From Epiperipatus broadwayi (taxonomy: Eukaryota; Onychophora; Udeonychophora; Euonychophora; Peripatidae): a stretch of DNA of 64,000 nucleotides. Both the position numbers and the translations under genes were made by a program. Below the pieces are notes generated by a model. The model saw only the letters and a program-made list of their open reading frames with translations, searched no databases and was not told where the DNA came from. Every line of letters starts with the position of its first letter. Within the stretch, counting starts at the first letter, position 1. Location: contig JAQFVV010000049.1 in assembly GCA_028023455.1 (NCBI GenBank), positions 6,108,855 through 6,172,854 of the forward strand, given 5' to 3'. This document shows positions 12,061-24,060 of this stretch, one piece after another.

Positions 12061-12265
12061 GGCAAAACTCTCCATACAGTAGTCCACCATGTGCCAATCA
12101 GAGCCAAGTCTCCTCATTGACGAAGGCCACAAGCCAGAAATTAGTCTGGAGATATTGGATGAGTAGGCACTAGATAAGGATTTTATGCACAAGTCTTCTG
12201 ACATTCATTAATTACTCTGATTGGCATAGGATGGCACTACTGTATGGAGAGTTTTGCCTTGTTTA
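12061..12265 (+). mobile_element. Family A hammerhead repeat, copy 2 (foldback form)
   Basis: The unit begins with GGCAAAACTCTCCATACAGTA and ends with its complement, giving inverted ends of about 45 bp (12,056-12,102 and 12,216-12,266). The left arm is an inverted duplicate of the repeat's own 3' end, joined directly to the hammerhead region. The following sequence (AATAACAATTATGTGC and GATAGTGATCAT) recurs after copy 3, so copies 2 and 3 form a same-sense tandem pair. Confidence 0.7.
12102..12160 (+). ncRNA. Hammerhead-like motif, family A copy 2
   Basis: Order: CCAA, internal loop, CCTCA, then TTGACGA in place of CTGANGA (first C changed), stem II GGC-CACAA-GCC, GAAA intact, TTA, GTC, then TGGAG and TTGG closing stem I. 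One core position is substituted. The stem I pairing CCAA/TTGG and the three-pair stem II are preserved. Confidence 0.5.
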
Positions 12266-12304
12266 ATAACAATTATGTGCTAGTATAAGAGATAGTGATC
12301 ATGT

Positions 12305-12716
12305 GATGTTTAGTGGTTTAACACCAATTCTGCCTAATAGGATAGTGGTGGCTATGGTTATTAAAGAGCCAACACAACCAAAATGTTTGGGTGCTGAACT
12401 GAGTTCAGATCCACATGATTATATAAGCTATTGAGCTTAGATTGAAAATATTATTGTGTTTTCAATTTCATTCTCATAGTTTTGTAGTTAAGTAGAGTTA
12501 AAAGGTGGCTGCTGGAGGGTTGCATTAGATCCTAAGATCTAGGTGCAGTGCTCTCATGTCCAAGACTCCTCAGTGATAAAGGCCACAAGCCAGAAACTAG
12601 TCTGGGGATATTGGATGAGTAGGCACTAGATAGGGATTTTATGCACAAGCCTTCTGGAATCCATTGATTACTCTGGTTGGCACAGGATGGCTCTATTGTA
12701 TGGAGAGTTTTGCCTT
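12305..12716 (+). mobile_element. Family A hammerhead repeat, copy 3
   Basis: The longest plus-strand copy. It is collinear with the complement of 10,828-11,209 and with 20,990-21,267, and it ends with TGTATGGAGAGTTTTGCC. It contains a degenerate hammerhead at 12,557-12,616. The spacing to the hammerhead of copy 2 is 455 bp, head to tail. Tandem units bearing hammerheads are characteristic of retrozymes and of PLE terminal repeats, but no reverse transcriptase adjoins this pair. Confidence 0.7.
12557..12616 (+). ncRNA. Hammerhead-like motif, family A copy 3
   Basis: Order: TCCAA, GACT loop, CCTCA, GTGATAA in place of CTGATGA, stem II GGC-CACAA-GCC, GAAAC, TA, GTC, TGGGG, ATA loop, TTGGAT. 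Stem I inner pairing CCTCA/TGGGG (one G-U pair) and outer pairing TCCAA/TTGGA are preserved. Two positions of the 5' core are mutated, so it is presumably inactive. Confidence 0.5.
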
Positions 12717-14264
12717 GTTTAATAACAATTATGTGCTAGTATAAGAGATAGTGATCATTTTATATTATCGTAATGCACATATACACACAGTCGTATGTTA
12801 TTGTTTAATACATTTTACAACTTATGTATATCTGCAAACTATAATTTGAACCATGTTATGCCATATATTACTTTGTTTATCTTTTTATTTATGAAAATAA
12901 TATCTCATATTTGTAAATTGTCAAAAATCAGAATGATCTGTTTCTAATGTAGAGTATTTGCTAGAGTTTTTATTAACTTAGCATTATTATTACTTTCCAT
13001 TAATTAACAACTTTTTAAATCTTTATTTTAATTTATTGCAGTGAAATTATTTAAAAATAAAATAGTTTAAGCATTGTGTATATTCTCTAGTTTATAATCA
13101 CTAGGGTCTTTGTGACAATAAAAAATTTTTTACAGAATTATTTAATAGAAAGGTAATAAAGGTCAGATTGGTCTGGGGATAGGAATATTCTAGAGATTTT
13201 AAATGCATTCTCTTGCTGTACTTCTTAATAAAAGCTTGTTAAAGCTATTGGTATGTCCCTTATATTAAAATTCACTTTACTTAATGTCTTATGATAATAC
13301 TAGTTTATCAATGGCCAGTGCACTCATGTTACCAAATGATCTGAGCACTGAATGGTGATTGACATTGAGATAAAACACCAGAAAATTTTGATATATGTTT
13401 AATTCAATAGATATTTTAGTATTTATGTTCATGCTTGCGACAATAAATATTGATGATTAGAGTATATTTAATACTATGGATAACATGGCATTGTCTTGGT
13501 GATAATTAACCTAAAATTTTATATTATGCCTCTTTTAATTCCAGTCTTAAAGTCTGACTCTTGTTTCTGAATTAATTTAATTATTTGTATCATATGTTTA
13601 TTTTTGCTCAGTTGTTTGTGTTGATGATTACTGGTTTAATTGAATATCATATGTACCCCTCATCATACCTATATTACATATCAGTACAAAAAATATGTAT
13701 GAGCTATGTAAGCTCATTTTCTCTTTAAATGGATATAGAATTTAAATACTACTACTGTTTAATTATTATTTTGTTTTGTATATATTTAAGAAAGTAATAT
13801 CTATGTAAGATTTGTAAATATTTCAGAATAAGATTTAATAATCTATTTGTTTTATTGGAAAATATTTATTTTAGACTTTTTATTTATTATTAATATTAAA
13901 TTAATTAATATAATTTAGTCATCATTATTTTAAATTATTACAATAAATTTATTTAAATACTAACTTAAATGTTTTGTCCATTTTTCTGCTATCCAGAAAC
14001 TAGCATCAGTCAATAATGAAATTTGTTGTGTATATGTATGTGTGGATTTTATATAATTTTCTTTAGAATTATATGGATATCACTTATGAATTAAATTATA
14101 TTTTAAAATAATTACTCTGTAGCATTTTTAAGAATCTTCTTTAAAATCCACACACTTTAATTTTATTATGGATAACTATTGTTTTCTGTATGACTAAAAA
14201 ATTAAACAATGCTACCTTCCTCACTATAGTTACAATGTTCACTTTATTAAAACCAGTCAACCTT

Positions 14265-14390
14265 ACAGTTTTGATTAAGCAGCAATCTTCTTCAGAGCTA
14301 TAAAATATATATATATCATCATCATTCAACAGTGTTAGCCATTATCAATCTACTGCAGAATGAAGGTCTTTCCAAGTTCAATCCATATAT
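14265..14390 (-). mobile_element. LINE 3' tail with ATG-type repeat end
   Basis: On the minus strand, 14,385 to about 14,318 reads the same tail as the LINE at 1,490-1,530 (AAAGACCTTCATTCTGCAG, then TAGATTGATAATGGC) and ends in an ATGATGATG run, the kind of short tandem 3' end usual for RTE elements. It is a very short 5'-truncated LINE copy. Beyond it on the same strand (about 14,310-14,265) is a CTGAAGA...AAAAC segment resembling a decayed PLE hammerhead. Confidence 0.5.
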
Positions 14391-14399
14391 ATATATATA

Positions 14400-14655
14400 T
14401 ATACATGAATACCCAAATAGTTTATTAATCAGACAAATTATTTGTGTGTTCATGTACTTATGTATTAATATATATATATATGATCCTGAGTTGAACTGAT
14501 AAAATTAATGATTATAGTCATACAGCACTTATTTATGTATATGAAACTAGCATTATGACTTGTATGTTCAGTTATATATATACATGAATACACAAATAGT
14601 TCATTAATTGGACAAATTATTTGTGTATTCATTTATTCATATATTTATATATATA
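14400..14655. repeat. Local direct repeats around AT microsatellites
   Basis: The block beginning TACATGAATAC at about 14,402 recurs at about 14,580 (about 70 bp, each including CAAATTATTTGTGT), and both are bordered by (AT)n runs. Between them is the GATCCTGAGTTGAA block (14,481-14,575) that reappears at 15,028-15,125. Confidence 0.6.
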
Positions 14656-14726
14656 TATATTATAGTTCTGAAGGAAACTGATGGTCAGTCAAAACTGCAA
14701 AGTTGATTGAATTTACTAGAATAAGC

Positions 14727-14918
14727 ATTCGAATTCAGACTTTCACATGACCCATTACTCTCAGTGCCACCTCATATTGTTGAGCCACCTGATCACACAC
14801 ATGTTGAAAAGATAAATAATCACCAATATATGTTGTTCATGCTAAACTAGCAATCAGCAATATGAGATGGCACCGAGAGTAGTGGGTTGTGTGAAAGTCT
14901 GAGTTCGAATCCCGCCTA
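14727..14918. mobile_element. Inverted pair of tRNA-like SINEs (family C)
   Basis: Arms 14,727-14,779 and 14,858-14,910 are reverse complements with about 85 to 90 percent match. Each arm ends in a GTTCGAATCCC-type sequence, a canonical tRNA B box (perfect on the right arm at about 14,903, slightly changed on the left). The left, minus-strand copy continues through ATTGGTGATTATTTATC, which is shared with the copies at 44,608 and 45,087. An A-box-like TGGCTCAAC lies in the minus copy. The structure suggests a pol III-driven, tRNA-derived SINE that has inserted or duplicated head to head. Confidence 0.6.
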
Positions 14919-17900
14919 TATTACATATATAAACACAGTTTTAAGCCTGTGCAATGTATTAAAATAAGAATTGTAACAGTAGTATAAAATGTGGGTTGTT
15001 TAATTATTTATGGCTATGAAATCACATGATCCTGAGTTGAAATGATGAAATTAATGATCAAAGACATATAGCACTTATTTGTGTTTATGAAGCTAACATT
15101 GTAACTTTTATATGTCTAGTTATAAGTTATTGCCTAATGAGAGATATGGCATTGCTGAGTATTATCAAATATTTATTTACACGTTCAATTTGCTTATTTC
15201 TTTTATACTATATATCATTATAATTATTACTACTTACTTATAAGAAGTATTTACTTTCAAATCATGGCTGACAAAAAGTTAATTCTTAATTATCTATAAA
15301 TACTAAATGATAATTCTAGTCTGATTGATATTATATCATTCTCTCAACATATATAGAAAATGTTGTTGTTAAAAGATTTTAACACTTTGTACATTTATAA
15401 ACTTTTATTTTTTCCATTATATTATTTTTTAATTGTTGGATACATTTAAAATACTTTAAAGATAATCTTTATATTGTAAATGGGATTTGCCTCTTTCGCA
15501 AAATCCATTGCCATTTTATAAAGTGTATTAATTACTTCTCATTAATCTAATGAAAACATTCTTTTATTAAAAAAAACTGTTGAATATCATCACATCCACT
15601 AAATACAAGAAAATATTAATTTTGAGAATAGATACTTGTGAATTTTCAAATAAACCAAGATGACACTCTTGTATTTTTAATAAATGTATATTTTTGAGGT
15701 TGATAATCTACTGAAAATGTGTTAGTGTTTAAACAAAAACAAAAGTAATAAATTGATTGTTAAATGTAAAAAACGGAATAAAGTCCAATAAATTTCATTA
15801 AGAATCTTTATTTAAAAAAATTTTTTTTGTTACTTATAATGTGGAAAGCAATGAGACACTCCTAACATTGTCGTACTTTAGTTTAGGTAAAATGTCTTAA
15901 TAATAAAAATTTGGGGACTTTCTAATACAAAATGTAATGCAATAGACTATTACTAAAGGTATACCATCCTTCTCTTTTGAAAAGTGTGCATTAATGGTCA
16001 TGATATGATTGCCCACCACTTAGGAATTATTTGAATTTTGAATATTAATTTTTAAATCAAAGTAAGAGTAGATTACATTTTAAAAACTCCACTACTAAAT
16101 CTATATTACATATTTTCTTCAATGAATCTTTCTATTATAAAAAATTAAAAAACACATGGATCTAATATATATTCCTTCCTAAACCCACTTTTCATTATAA
16201 ATACCTTAAATTTCCACTACTAGTACTAATTCATCATTTTTTACCATCATATAGAAGATATATAATGTAAAATTTTATTTTTCGATAAAACTAAGTTAAA
16301 GTTAATCACTAAAAAAATTCTATTACAGCTGGAAAAACATGTTATATAGCTGTTTTACCAGAAATTATAATCTGGGTCAAATAAATCCTGAAAATATTGA
16401 AATTTATAAAATGTTTTTTTAGGAAATCAGTCCATACTTAAGCTAAGAAATCATGCAAATATTATTTGATAAATAGATATTCAACCACACTTGGTTTCAT
16501 GATAAACAACACAACCTTTTTTGATTGGAAGTAGGAGAGCCTGCTAATTTCTACTTTCTCATTTATTGTATATTTATTTTTTGTTATTGTTTTATTTTGC
16601 TGAAGATGTTTTTTTATATTGCAGATGTCTAAGTGCTGTTAATAGTTTTATTCCTTGTACACTTTGGTGAGATTGTTGGAATATCAAAACCAAAACATAA
16701 AGTTTGATAAATCAATTCCTGACTGTATGTAATGAATTGTCTCTGTGTTTTTAACTAAGTGCATCTATTATATTAATAATCTATCTTACAAGTGACCATA
16801 TATTTTTTAATGTTTTATCTATTACATTTAACATGTAAGATAAATCATCATTAGTAAATGAAAAAAAATCATTCACTATAATATGCGTAAAAAATGCCAA
16901 GTTATGCATTAAAATGTACTTAAATGTACAGAGGTATAGATGTACAAATAAAAAAAATCTAAAAATAATTGATACTTAAAAAATTGTAGTATTTGTCTCA
17001 AGGCATAAACACATGAGTAAAATTAATATACTAAAAAACAGCTGAATGTAAATTTGTTTAATATTGGATGTGACTTCCAATAAATACTGCGAATAATAAA
17101 TAGGGGAATGAATGTCAATTGTAACTAATAAAAAATGTTTTATCAAAAATATCCCATTTCATTATAGAATAAGATATTGGTTTGTCAATGTTGGGGGATA
17201 ATTTCTAATACAATGTGTTCAATATTTTCCTTGTGGTATTTTTCTTATACTTTTTATTTTTTATGTAGCTTATGATCATCATTTATATAATTGTTAAAAG
17301 ACTGTCATCATGTACTATCATTGCACTGATGTAATTGTGAACATGCACAATTATTTTTTTATTATCTTCTAATAATATGCTCAGAAATTCTGCTTCAATG
17401 TTATCATTCCCTTTTTCCTTTGAAATGTCTCTTGACATTGAGCTGATGACAGATTTATCAAATTATGTGTCCTTAATTGTGATCTTGCATAATGCAGTCA
17501 ATAAGAAATAGTCACCTTGAATAGGCAACTATTTTAACTCAGCAAATGATCATATATTTAAACATATTAGTTAAGTATTTTTTCTCTAGCATAACAGTGG
17601 AATAACATAATAAAGGTAATCTGAAAATAATTTGAATAATATAATTCTAACTTTTTCATTCTTTATCTAATTTTTCTCACTTTCCATATAATTTATCATG
17701 AATTTTTTGCCACATTCTACATTCAAAAAATAAATATTTATTACTTTAATATTATTATATATCCTTCTATATTTTACATAATTTTCATTCTTATGTATGC
17801 TTTCCACAATTCAAATTCATTTTTTCTAACCAAGTAATCTATCCCCTTTTTTCATTCCTCATAAGCATGCATATATAATACATTCATTTATATTTATTCT

Positions 17901-19234
17901 ATTTCTGGTATAAGCATATGAAAATAAATTGTCTTACAAATATCTTTGAATATTGTAAAAAATATTCTTGCACAATGTGTTGTTTTTCTCTACATAATCA
18001 GATTCAATATTATTTTTATAAATTTATTTTTACATCTATATTGAAACCTTCCAAACACTTTAAATTTATTTTTTATTTTTATCATTAAGAATGTCACCTC
18101 ATTTCCCCTCAATAGCCTCATTTTTCATTCACAAGTCATCACCTAATGTATATCTATTTCCTTTTTGTTTTATATTGGAATAATTTATATTGGATTTTAT
18201 GCTACATCCACATCTCCAGGTATATTATTCTAATATGGTTGGACATCACCAGACTACATATAAATCTGAAATTCTTATAATAAGCTATGGACCTGAATAC
18301 TATTTTAATCAATAATAGACTTCATTATAACATACAGCAATATTATTAATTTTATTACCTGATCATTAGGATGCTTTAATATCCAATACCTAACATAAAC
18401 AATATTTTTATGGTCCAGAAGTGTTGATATCTTCGGCATAAGAATAAATCAATTACCATGCAATTATCTTAAACATGGTCTTGGTCTTACTTTAACTAAT
18501 CTTTTAAAAGTTACAATTTTAAAAAAGTATAATTAAATATTTATTAAATTAGGTTATGAGAACATTATTCCACTTTACTTATCAATCCCACTATTGATTT
18601 GTTTAACATTCACTTGCTAATTATGTAATACCTATTTTATTATCTATATTAAAACCTTATTATTACAGCACTTGTCCTGAATTATTGAGCAATTACTTGT
18701 ATATTATATCTTATAAATCTTCACATGCAAATGTATGTATCACATGTCTTCAACTGATTTACTACTTAATGATATTTTATTTAAAGTTTATATTTAGAAG
18801 TTAATATGATAAAATTAATTTAAACTATTATTAGCTTTTAATTTAAGCTAGATTTAGAGTGATTATCAGGTACAAGTTCTTATGATAATTAATATATTTT
18901 ATTTCTAAAGATATATATATGTATAGCAAGCAACTGGGCAATACAAAATTGTAATTTCAATACCCACTTTCTTTAGAATAATCAGTGAATATTTCCTTTT
19001 TAATCACAATTTATATAATAAATATAACAAAGGTACTTTTAAATTTACAAATCTATATAAAACAAATGGAAGTTGTTATTGATCTTATTATCTAAAAATC
19101 CACATAATATTTTAACAGTAAATAATTTACAATTCCCAGACCATATTAATATAATAATAAAATAACTACAGACAGTGCTTGACTTTCATCATTCTACTTT
19201 TGTACACTTTGCTATTTAATATGAGAGGCAATAC
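14911..19234. other. Long AT-rich tract without recognised genes
   Basis: No supported gene. Contents noted: a repeat of about 95 bp at 15,028-15,125 that matches 14,481-14,575 (GATCCTGAGTTGAA start), and a tract from about 17,640 to 18,140 with few G residues on the plus strand. The remainder is unstructured to the eye. Confidence 0.45.
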
Positions 19235-19251
19235 AAAAAAGACAGTGGTGT

Positions 19252-19350
19252 CTTGCATTGGTGGTCGAGAGGTCAGCGTGACTGTCTTGCACTTGCAGGC
19301 AGTTGCCCGGGTGTGGATTCGCATCCCGGCTGATGCTATGACACTTTAAA
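19252..19350 (+). mobile_element. Mini-SINE, 17-bp target duplication
   Basis: The tRNA-derived unit (GCATTGGTGGTCGAG start, GATTCGCATCCCGG B-box region, GATGCTATGACA end, A-tail) is flanked by a perfect 17-bp duplication, AAAAAAGACAGTGGTGT, at 19,235-19,251 and 19,351-19,367. This is the hallmark of LINE-mediated retrotransposition. Compared with tRNA-Gly it has extra bases in the anticodon and T-loop regions. Confidence 0.85.
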
Positions 19351-19367
19351 AAAAAAGACAGTGGTGT

Positions 19368-20194
19368 TACAGAACTTTTCATCAAAAAAAGAAAATTACA
19401 ATTCAATTATCTCCTGATAAATTTATAAAGAAAACACCAGAGATTAATCAATAAAGTGTTATTTATGAGTACGCTAATACATCTCATAAAAATATAAATA
19501 TTTTAAAAATACTTTTTGATGTTTTTTTTTCCAATGCTCTACTTTCGTATATGTTTCAGGATCCAGATAAGTATGAAAGTCAAAGATAGTCTGTATTTAC
19601 ATTTGGTATATATACAAGAACAACAATTAAAATATTTTCAATTAAGTCTTAATTTTCTTTCCTTTGAATGTTCTGAAGAATAATAAAAATATATTTAGTC
19701 TTGGGTATCATATATTCATATTATTAATACTTTACTCTCATATCTATTTTCCCATTTTTGAAAAAGAAGGCAAGTTTTAAGCTAATATTTGATTTCAATT
19801 CTTGCAGGTCAAAATGTAGAGATTTAATGCAACAGTTTTCTTTCCCAGATTAATGATCAATTTTTTTCTTTTGTTTTCACAAGCACTATTTGAAATAATG
19901 AAGGAACATTTTCTCATGTGGAATACTTTCTGAAAATTGTAGAGACAGGAAGAGTGCAATCTTTTGCATCCTTATGTTGACTTCTTAATATAGACAAATT
20001 TTATAAATAAATAAAACAAAACTTTTATGCTTCACAGTTATGCAAAAATTATCACCACCGTATCCTTCAGCAGATAGCACCCAAAAGATGGAATTTTTTT
20101 TCTTTTACTGGATTCTTCAAAAATCTAACTAATCAAATTTACTTATTAGATTTTATATTACAGTTACATACAACAACAAAAAAAAACTGCTAAA

Positions 20195-20240
<46 letters not shown>

Positions 20241-20940
20241 GGATAAACAAAAATCAGACAATCCTATTGTTAAATATAATATCAGCAGATAAAATTTTGT
20301 TGTTGTTGTTGTTTATAGAATTGCATTCCAATTTTAATTAAAATAAGAATCTTCTTGTTTAATTATAGCATATGAAAAATAAAGTATAAATCTTTTATGA
20401 ATTAATACATTTTAGCTCAAATTGTTTGATTACTTTTTAATCATATTATTAGTTAAATCTAATATTTATTAAATGTATTATTTATTAAATACATTATTTA
20501 TTGCCCTTTTTAAAAACATTATTTATATTGCGTTTTAGTGTTTACTAGGTGAATCTGTACATATATACATGCAATTATACTTAAGTAATTTTACTCATTT
20601 CACTTTTATACTAAATAGCAAATTAATCTATTTCCTGACAAACTCACTTCAACTTTTTGACTCTTTCAAGCATTCTTAATGCTCCTATAAGCATTACCAT
20701 TTGTCTTCATTATTATCCTAGTATTCCATATAATCTACCTCTATCAACTTTTTCTATTCTTACTTTTCATGTATCAAAACAAGTGCCATGAAATATTTCA
20801 TTTTAAAATCTAAAAAATAATTTATTTTTTAACAATTAGAATATATTTGATAAATATAAGTCAGAATGTTATCACCAAAATAAATTTAATAGAAAATAAA
20901 TAAATACTTATATAATCAGTTGTTTAAAAAGACATGTGTC
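19368..20940. other. AT-rich tract with ATT and TTG microsatellites
   Basis: No gene recognised. It holds a (TAT)n run at 20,196-20,240 of about fifteen units and a short (TTG)n run near 20,297-20,312. The rest is AT-rich and unstructured. Confidence 0.6.
20196..20240. repeat. (TAT)n microsatellite
   Basis: About fifteen uninterrupted trinucleotide units, likely polymorphic in length. Confidence 0.9.
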
Positions 20941-20989
20941 ATCCAAAATAGTGGAGACTCATGGCTATACAGGATTATTGCTCATTATT

Positions 20990-21267
20990 TCAGCTAATTT
21001 CATTTTAAACCACTAAACATCACATGACCACCATTTTAATGCTAATAATGTAAAAGGTGACTGCTGGAGACTTGCATTAGACCCAAAGATATAAGTGAAG
21101 TGCTCTCAGATCCAAGGTTTCTTAATGATGAAAGTCACAAGCTAGAACCTAGTCTGGGGATATTGGATGAGTAGGTATTAGATAGGGATTTCATGTCCAA
21201 ACCTTCCAGCATTCATTGATTACTCTGACTTGCATTGAGTGGCACTTTTGTATGGAGAGTTTTGCCT
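20990..21267 (+). mobile_element. Hammerhead-bearing repeat, family A, copy 4
   Basis: Collinear with copy 3: GGTGACTGCTGGAGAC, then GTGAAGTGCTCTCAGATCC, then ATATTGGATGAGTAGG, ending TGTATGGAGAGTTTTGCC at 21,267. Upstream (21,008-21,032) AAACCACTAAACATCACATG is the reverse complement of the sequence just upstream of copy 3, another sign of inversion at the ends of these repeats. Confidence 0.7.
21110..21168 (+). ncRNA. Degenerate hammerhead, family A copy 4
   Basis: Order: ATCCAA, loop, ATGATGA-like 5' core with the first C lost, stem II AGTCACAAGCT, GAAC in place of GAAA, CTA, GTC, TGGGG, TTGGAT. Stem I outer pairing ATCCAA/TTGGAT is perfect. Two core positions are mutated. Confidence 0.45.
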
Positions 21268-21284
21268 CTGTGATTTTATTTTAT

Positions 21285-22480
21285 TATATAATACTACTTT
21301 TGAAGGATATAATGGGGCAAAACTAGTGTATCTACTAAAAATATTATAAACTGATATTTAAATCCAAGTCAAATAAAATCCTTTTTAAGAGGCTTAGAGG
21401 TTTTTTTCTCTTAGATATTTAGCCTATAATCAAATTCCAATAATCATCACTGTTAGACAATAAATGGGTATCTAACTAAACTAGAGTATGAAACTAGGAT
21501 GAAAAATAATTCAATATCTCCTTACTTGGTAATTGCTTAGTATTTTCCTATTGGAAAGGTCTTTGCTCATTTATGGGGTGAGCTATAAATAAGAATTGAA
21601 TAAATTATGTTAAGCAAGTGATAGCAAAATTTCATCAATGATAATCATTTGATCTTTCCCTGTTGCCTAATTTTCCAACTTACTTTTGAAAGATAACTTA
21701 TCGTATGTGTGGGTATATATATACAATTTTACTTAACGTATTTTTAACAAATTTATTGTTCTAATAGACAATTAATAGAGCAAATAATCAGAACGCAGAA
21801 AAATAATAATTACTTGATGTATTTACTAAATGAGTGCATTATTATTATTTTTTTAAAAAAAAAAAATTCCTGGTATATTTGTCCGATTAATTCTAATTTG
21901 CATTAATGAATTATCAACACATCTCTAAATAGCTATTACCACATAATTACAACAAATTAAAATTCACGTATAATTAACACACTGATTAAAAACCATTGTG
22001 AATTTTTTGATTTTTATTTTGCATTTGAGAATTATAAAAAAAAAAAAAAATGGATAAGGAGAAGGGGGAAATCTCTTAAAAATTTAAAACAATGGCTTTA
22101 ACTATTTAGTGTAAAAGTCATAATTTCTAAAATCATTAAATCTTATTAGAATTATACATTAAAATAAAAAAATAATAAAGAAAAAAAAGTTATGATCGTA
22201 ACATTTTAAATGTTAACCAATTAGAAGATTTTATAAATTAGCCAATCAGAAATGAATAAATAAAACAATCAAGTGCTTAATTAGTAATTAAACTGGATTT
22301 TTGCTTTAAATTAAAAAGTAGATTTTTTTAATGCATTTTTAAAACAAAACATTTGATAAATATACTTCACTTTGTAACTGAATATGAATCATAATATAAT
22401 TATATATATATACCGGTATATACAGAAAGAGACAAGGAGCACAATATTAACAATGCCAATTAAGAATTTTTATATTAGAA
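21285..22480. other. AT-rich tract, nothing recognised
   Basis: No gene or ordered repeat was recognised. It contains A-runs near 21,857 and 22,036. Confidence 0.4.
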
Positions 22481-24060
22481 GTCTTGACAAATTTTGGCAA
22501 GTCAAATTTCTAGAACTTCATGTATTTTGTTGTCATAATTAGTTGTATCTATTAAAACTGTTGCATTGCCTTTATCAGCTGAGATTGCCTTTCTCTCATC
22601 ATAGCTGACAAAGGCAATTGATTATGACAACAAAATACAAGATCTCACAGTATGATACCAGCACAGAAACAAAGTTACAAATGTTACTGAGAAAGCATTG
22701 TAGGAACTTCTTTGATTCAGAAAGAAGTAAACTAACATTATACTTCAGTAAAATTCCTCATGTTTATGGTCTACCTAAAATCCATGAAGATCATCTTTTA
22801 TTAAGACCTATTATTAGTTCTAGAAATTCAAGTTGCCAAAATTTGTCAAGATTTCTTCTCAATGTTCTTAGTACTTTAGTACTCAAGACTCAATCCTTTG
22901 TCAGGGATTCTAGACACCTTATAGAAATAATTAAGAACATGACAATTTAAAGAACTGATATACTAGTAAGCTTTGATATGGAAAGTTGTTTCACAAAATG
23001 TACCATGTGAAGAAGCATTTACTATTGTAAAAAAGATTAAATAGTGATAATTGCTTAAAAACCAGAATAATCCTTTCTATTGATAATATAACAGAATTAT
23101 TAACATTTTTCTTTACAACAATATAATTTCAGTAATTTGAGTATAACACATGATTCTTCCAACAAAGTAAGGGAATTATTATGGGCTTACTACTGTCACT
23201 CCTGATTAGCTATATTTAGATGGTGGAAACATAAAACCACAGTCATAAAGACTACTTTATATCCATCTAAAATTTGGTTTCATTACATTGATGATAAATT
23301 ATTGGATGGTCACATGGTGAAATACTTTTACAAACTTTCTGAAAACACATCAATAACATATCCCGTTCAATTAAATTCACAATACTTTCAGAATAAAAGC
23401 ACAAATTGGCATTCTTAGATGCTCTTATGACAAAGCTCCCTCATGACAAAATAAAAACTACAGTTTACAAAAAAAACATCCATACAGAAAAAAATTTAGC
23501 ATATGTATTCAATCACACCAGAAGCACAAAACACAGAGTTATAATATTACTATGGAACACAGCAAAAGAAGTTTTTTTTTCAGAAACCAGTGATTTGAAA
23601 AAATAAGATCCATATAAAACAAGCTTTTTTGGAAAATGTTTATCCCTCAGTTGTTATTAGGAAAATCTTAAATAGATGGCATAAAGAACCATTAAAAGTA
23701 AACAATTACTGGTACTGTAGAATATCCATATATACCAAAAATAGCAGATAAATTAAGAAAAATCTGCAATCAATATAACATCAGAACAATTTTCCAGAGC
23801 CATATCACATTATGAGGAATTCTAGCCTACACTTGAAATGCTGAAAATCAAAACTGCATCTATGAAATACCATGTGAATGTGAAAGAATGTATATAGATG
23901 AAACCAGTTGCCCCATTGAAAAACCATTGCAATAGCACAATGATGATTAGAAGGGAAAAACAGATGTGTCTAAAGTAGCACACCATATATGTACCAATGA
24001 ACATATGTTCATTTGGAAAAATACAAAAATATTGGATAGAGAGAATGAATATGTTTAAAA
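22480..24060 (+). mobile_element. Penelope-like element, decayed RT plus GIY-YIG
   Basis: The longest readable frame (22,618-22,950, 110 residues) contains YGLPKIHEDHLLLRPIISS and RFLLNVLS, the fingers region typical of Penelope reverse transcriptases, then VLKTQSFVRDSRHLIEI. After frameshifts come SFDMES (around 22,970), HYIDDK (catalytic box, around 23,283-23,300), FLDALMTKLPHDKIKTTVY (23,409-23,465), NHTRSTKH (around 23,512) and, near 23,850, a broken GIY-YIG endonuclease start (CIYEIPCECERMYI-like). Order and spacing match a complete PLE coding region. Upstream, 22,486-22,575 is an inverted partial copy of the element's own N-terminal part: the sequence at 22,486-22,516 is the complement of about 22,816-22,850. 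The element is inactive because of many stops and frameshifts. Confidence 0.85.

Larger units (their letters stand above)
11250..14165 (+). repeat. Segmental duplication, copy 2
   Basis: Direct, diverged copy of 6,380-9,125, with matching blocks listed under copy 1. Insertions found only here are the family A hammerhead repeats at about 12,060-12,750. The PLE endonuclease and SINE of copy 1 are absent. Limits are approximate, and whether further copies lie outside the window was not determined. Confidence 0.7.

Noticed and set aside
17441-17480. CTGATGA hammerhead-like core
   Set aside because: No GAAA box, stem II or closing stem I follows. The same applies to the CTGATGA occurrences near 48,777, 51,501 and 59,213.
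20196-20240. Possible CRISPR-like or satellite array
   Set aside because: It is a simple trinucleotide microsatellite. No spaced direct repeats typical of CRISPR occur anywhere in the window.
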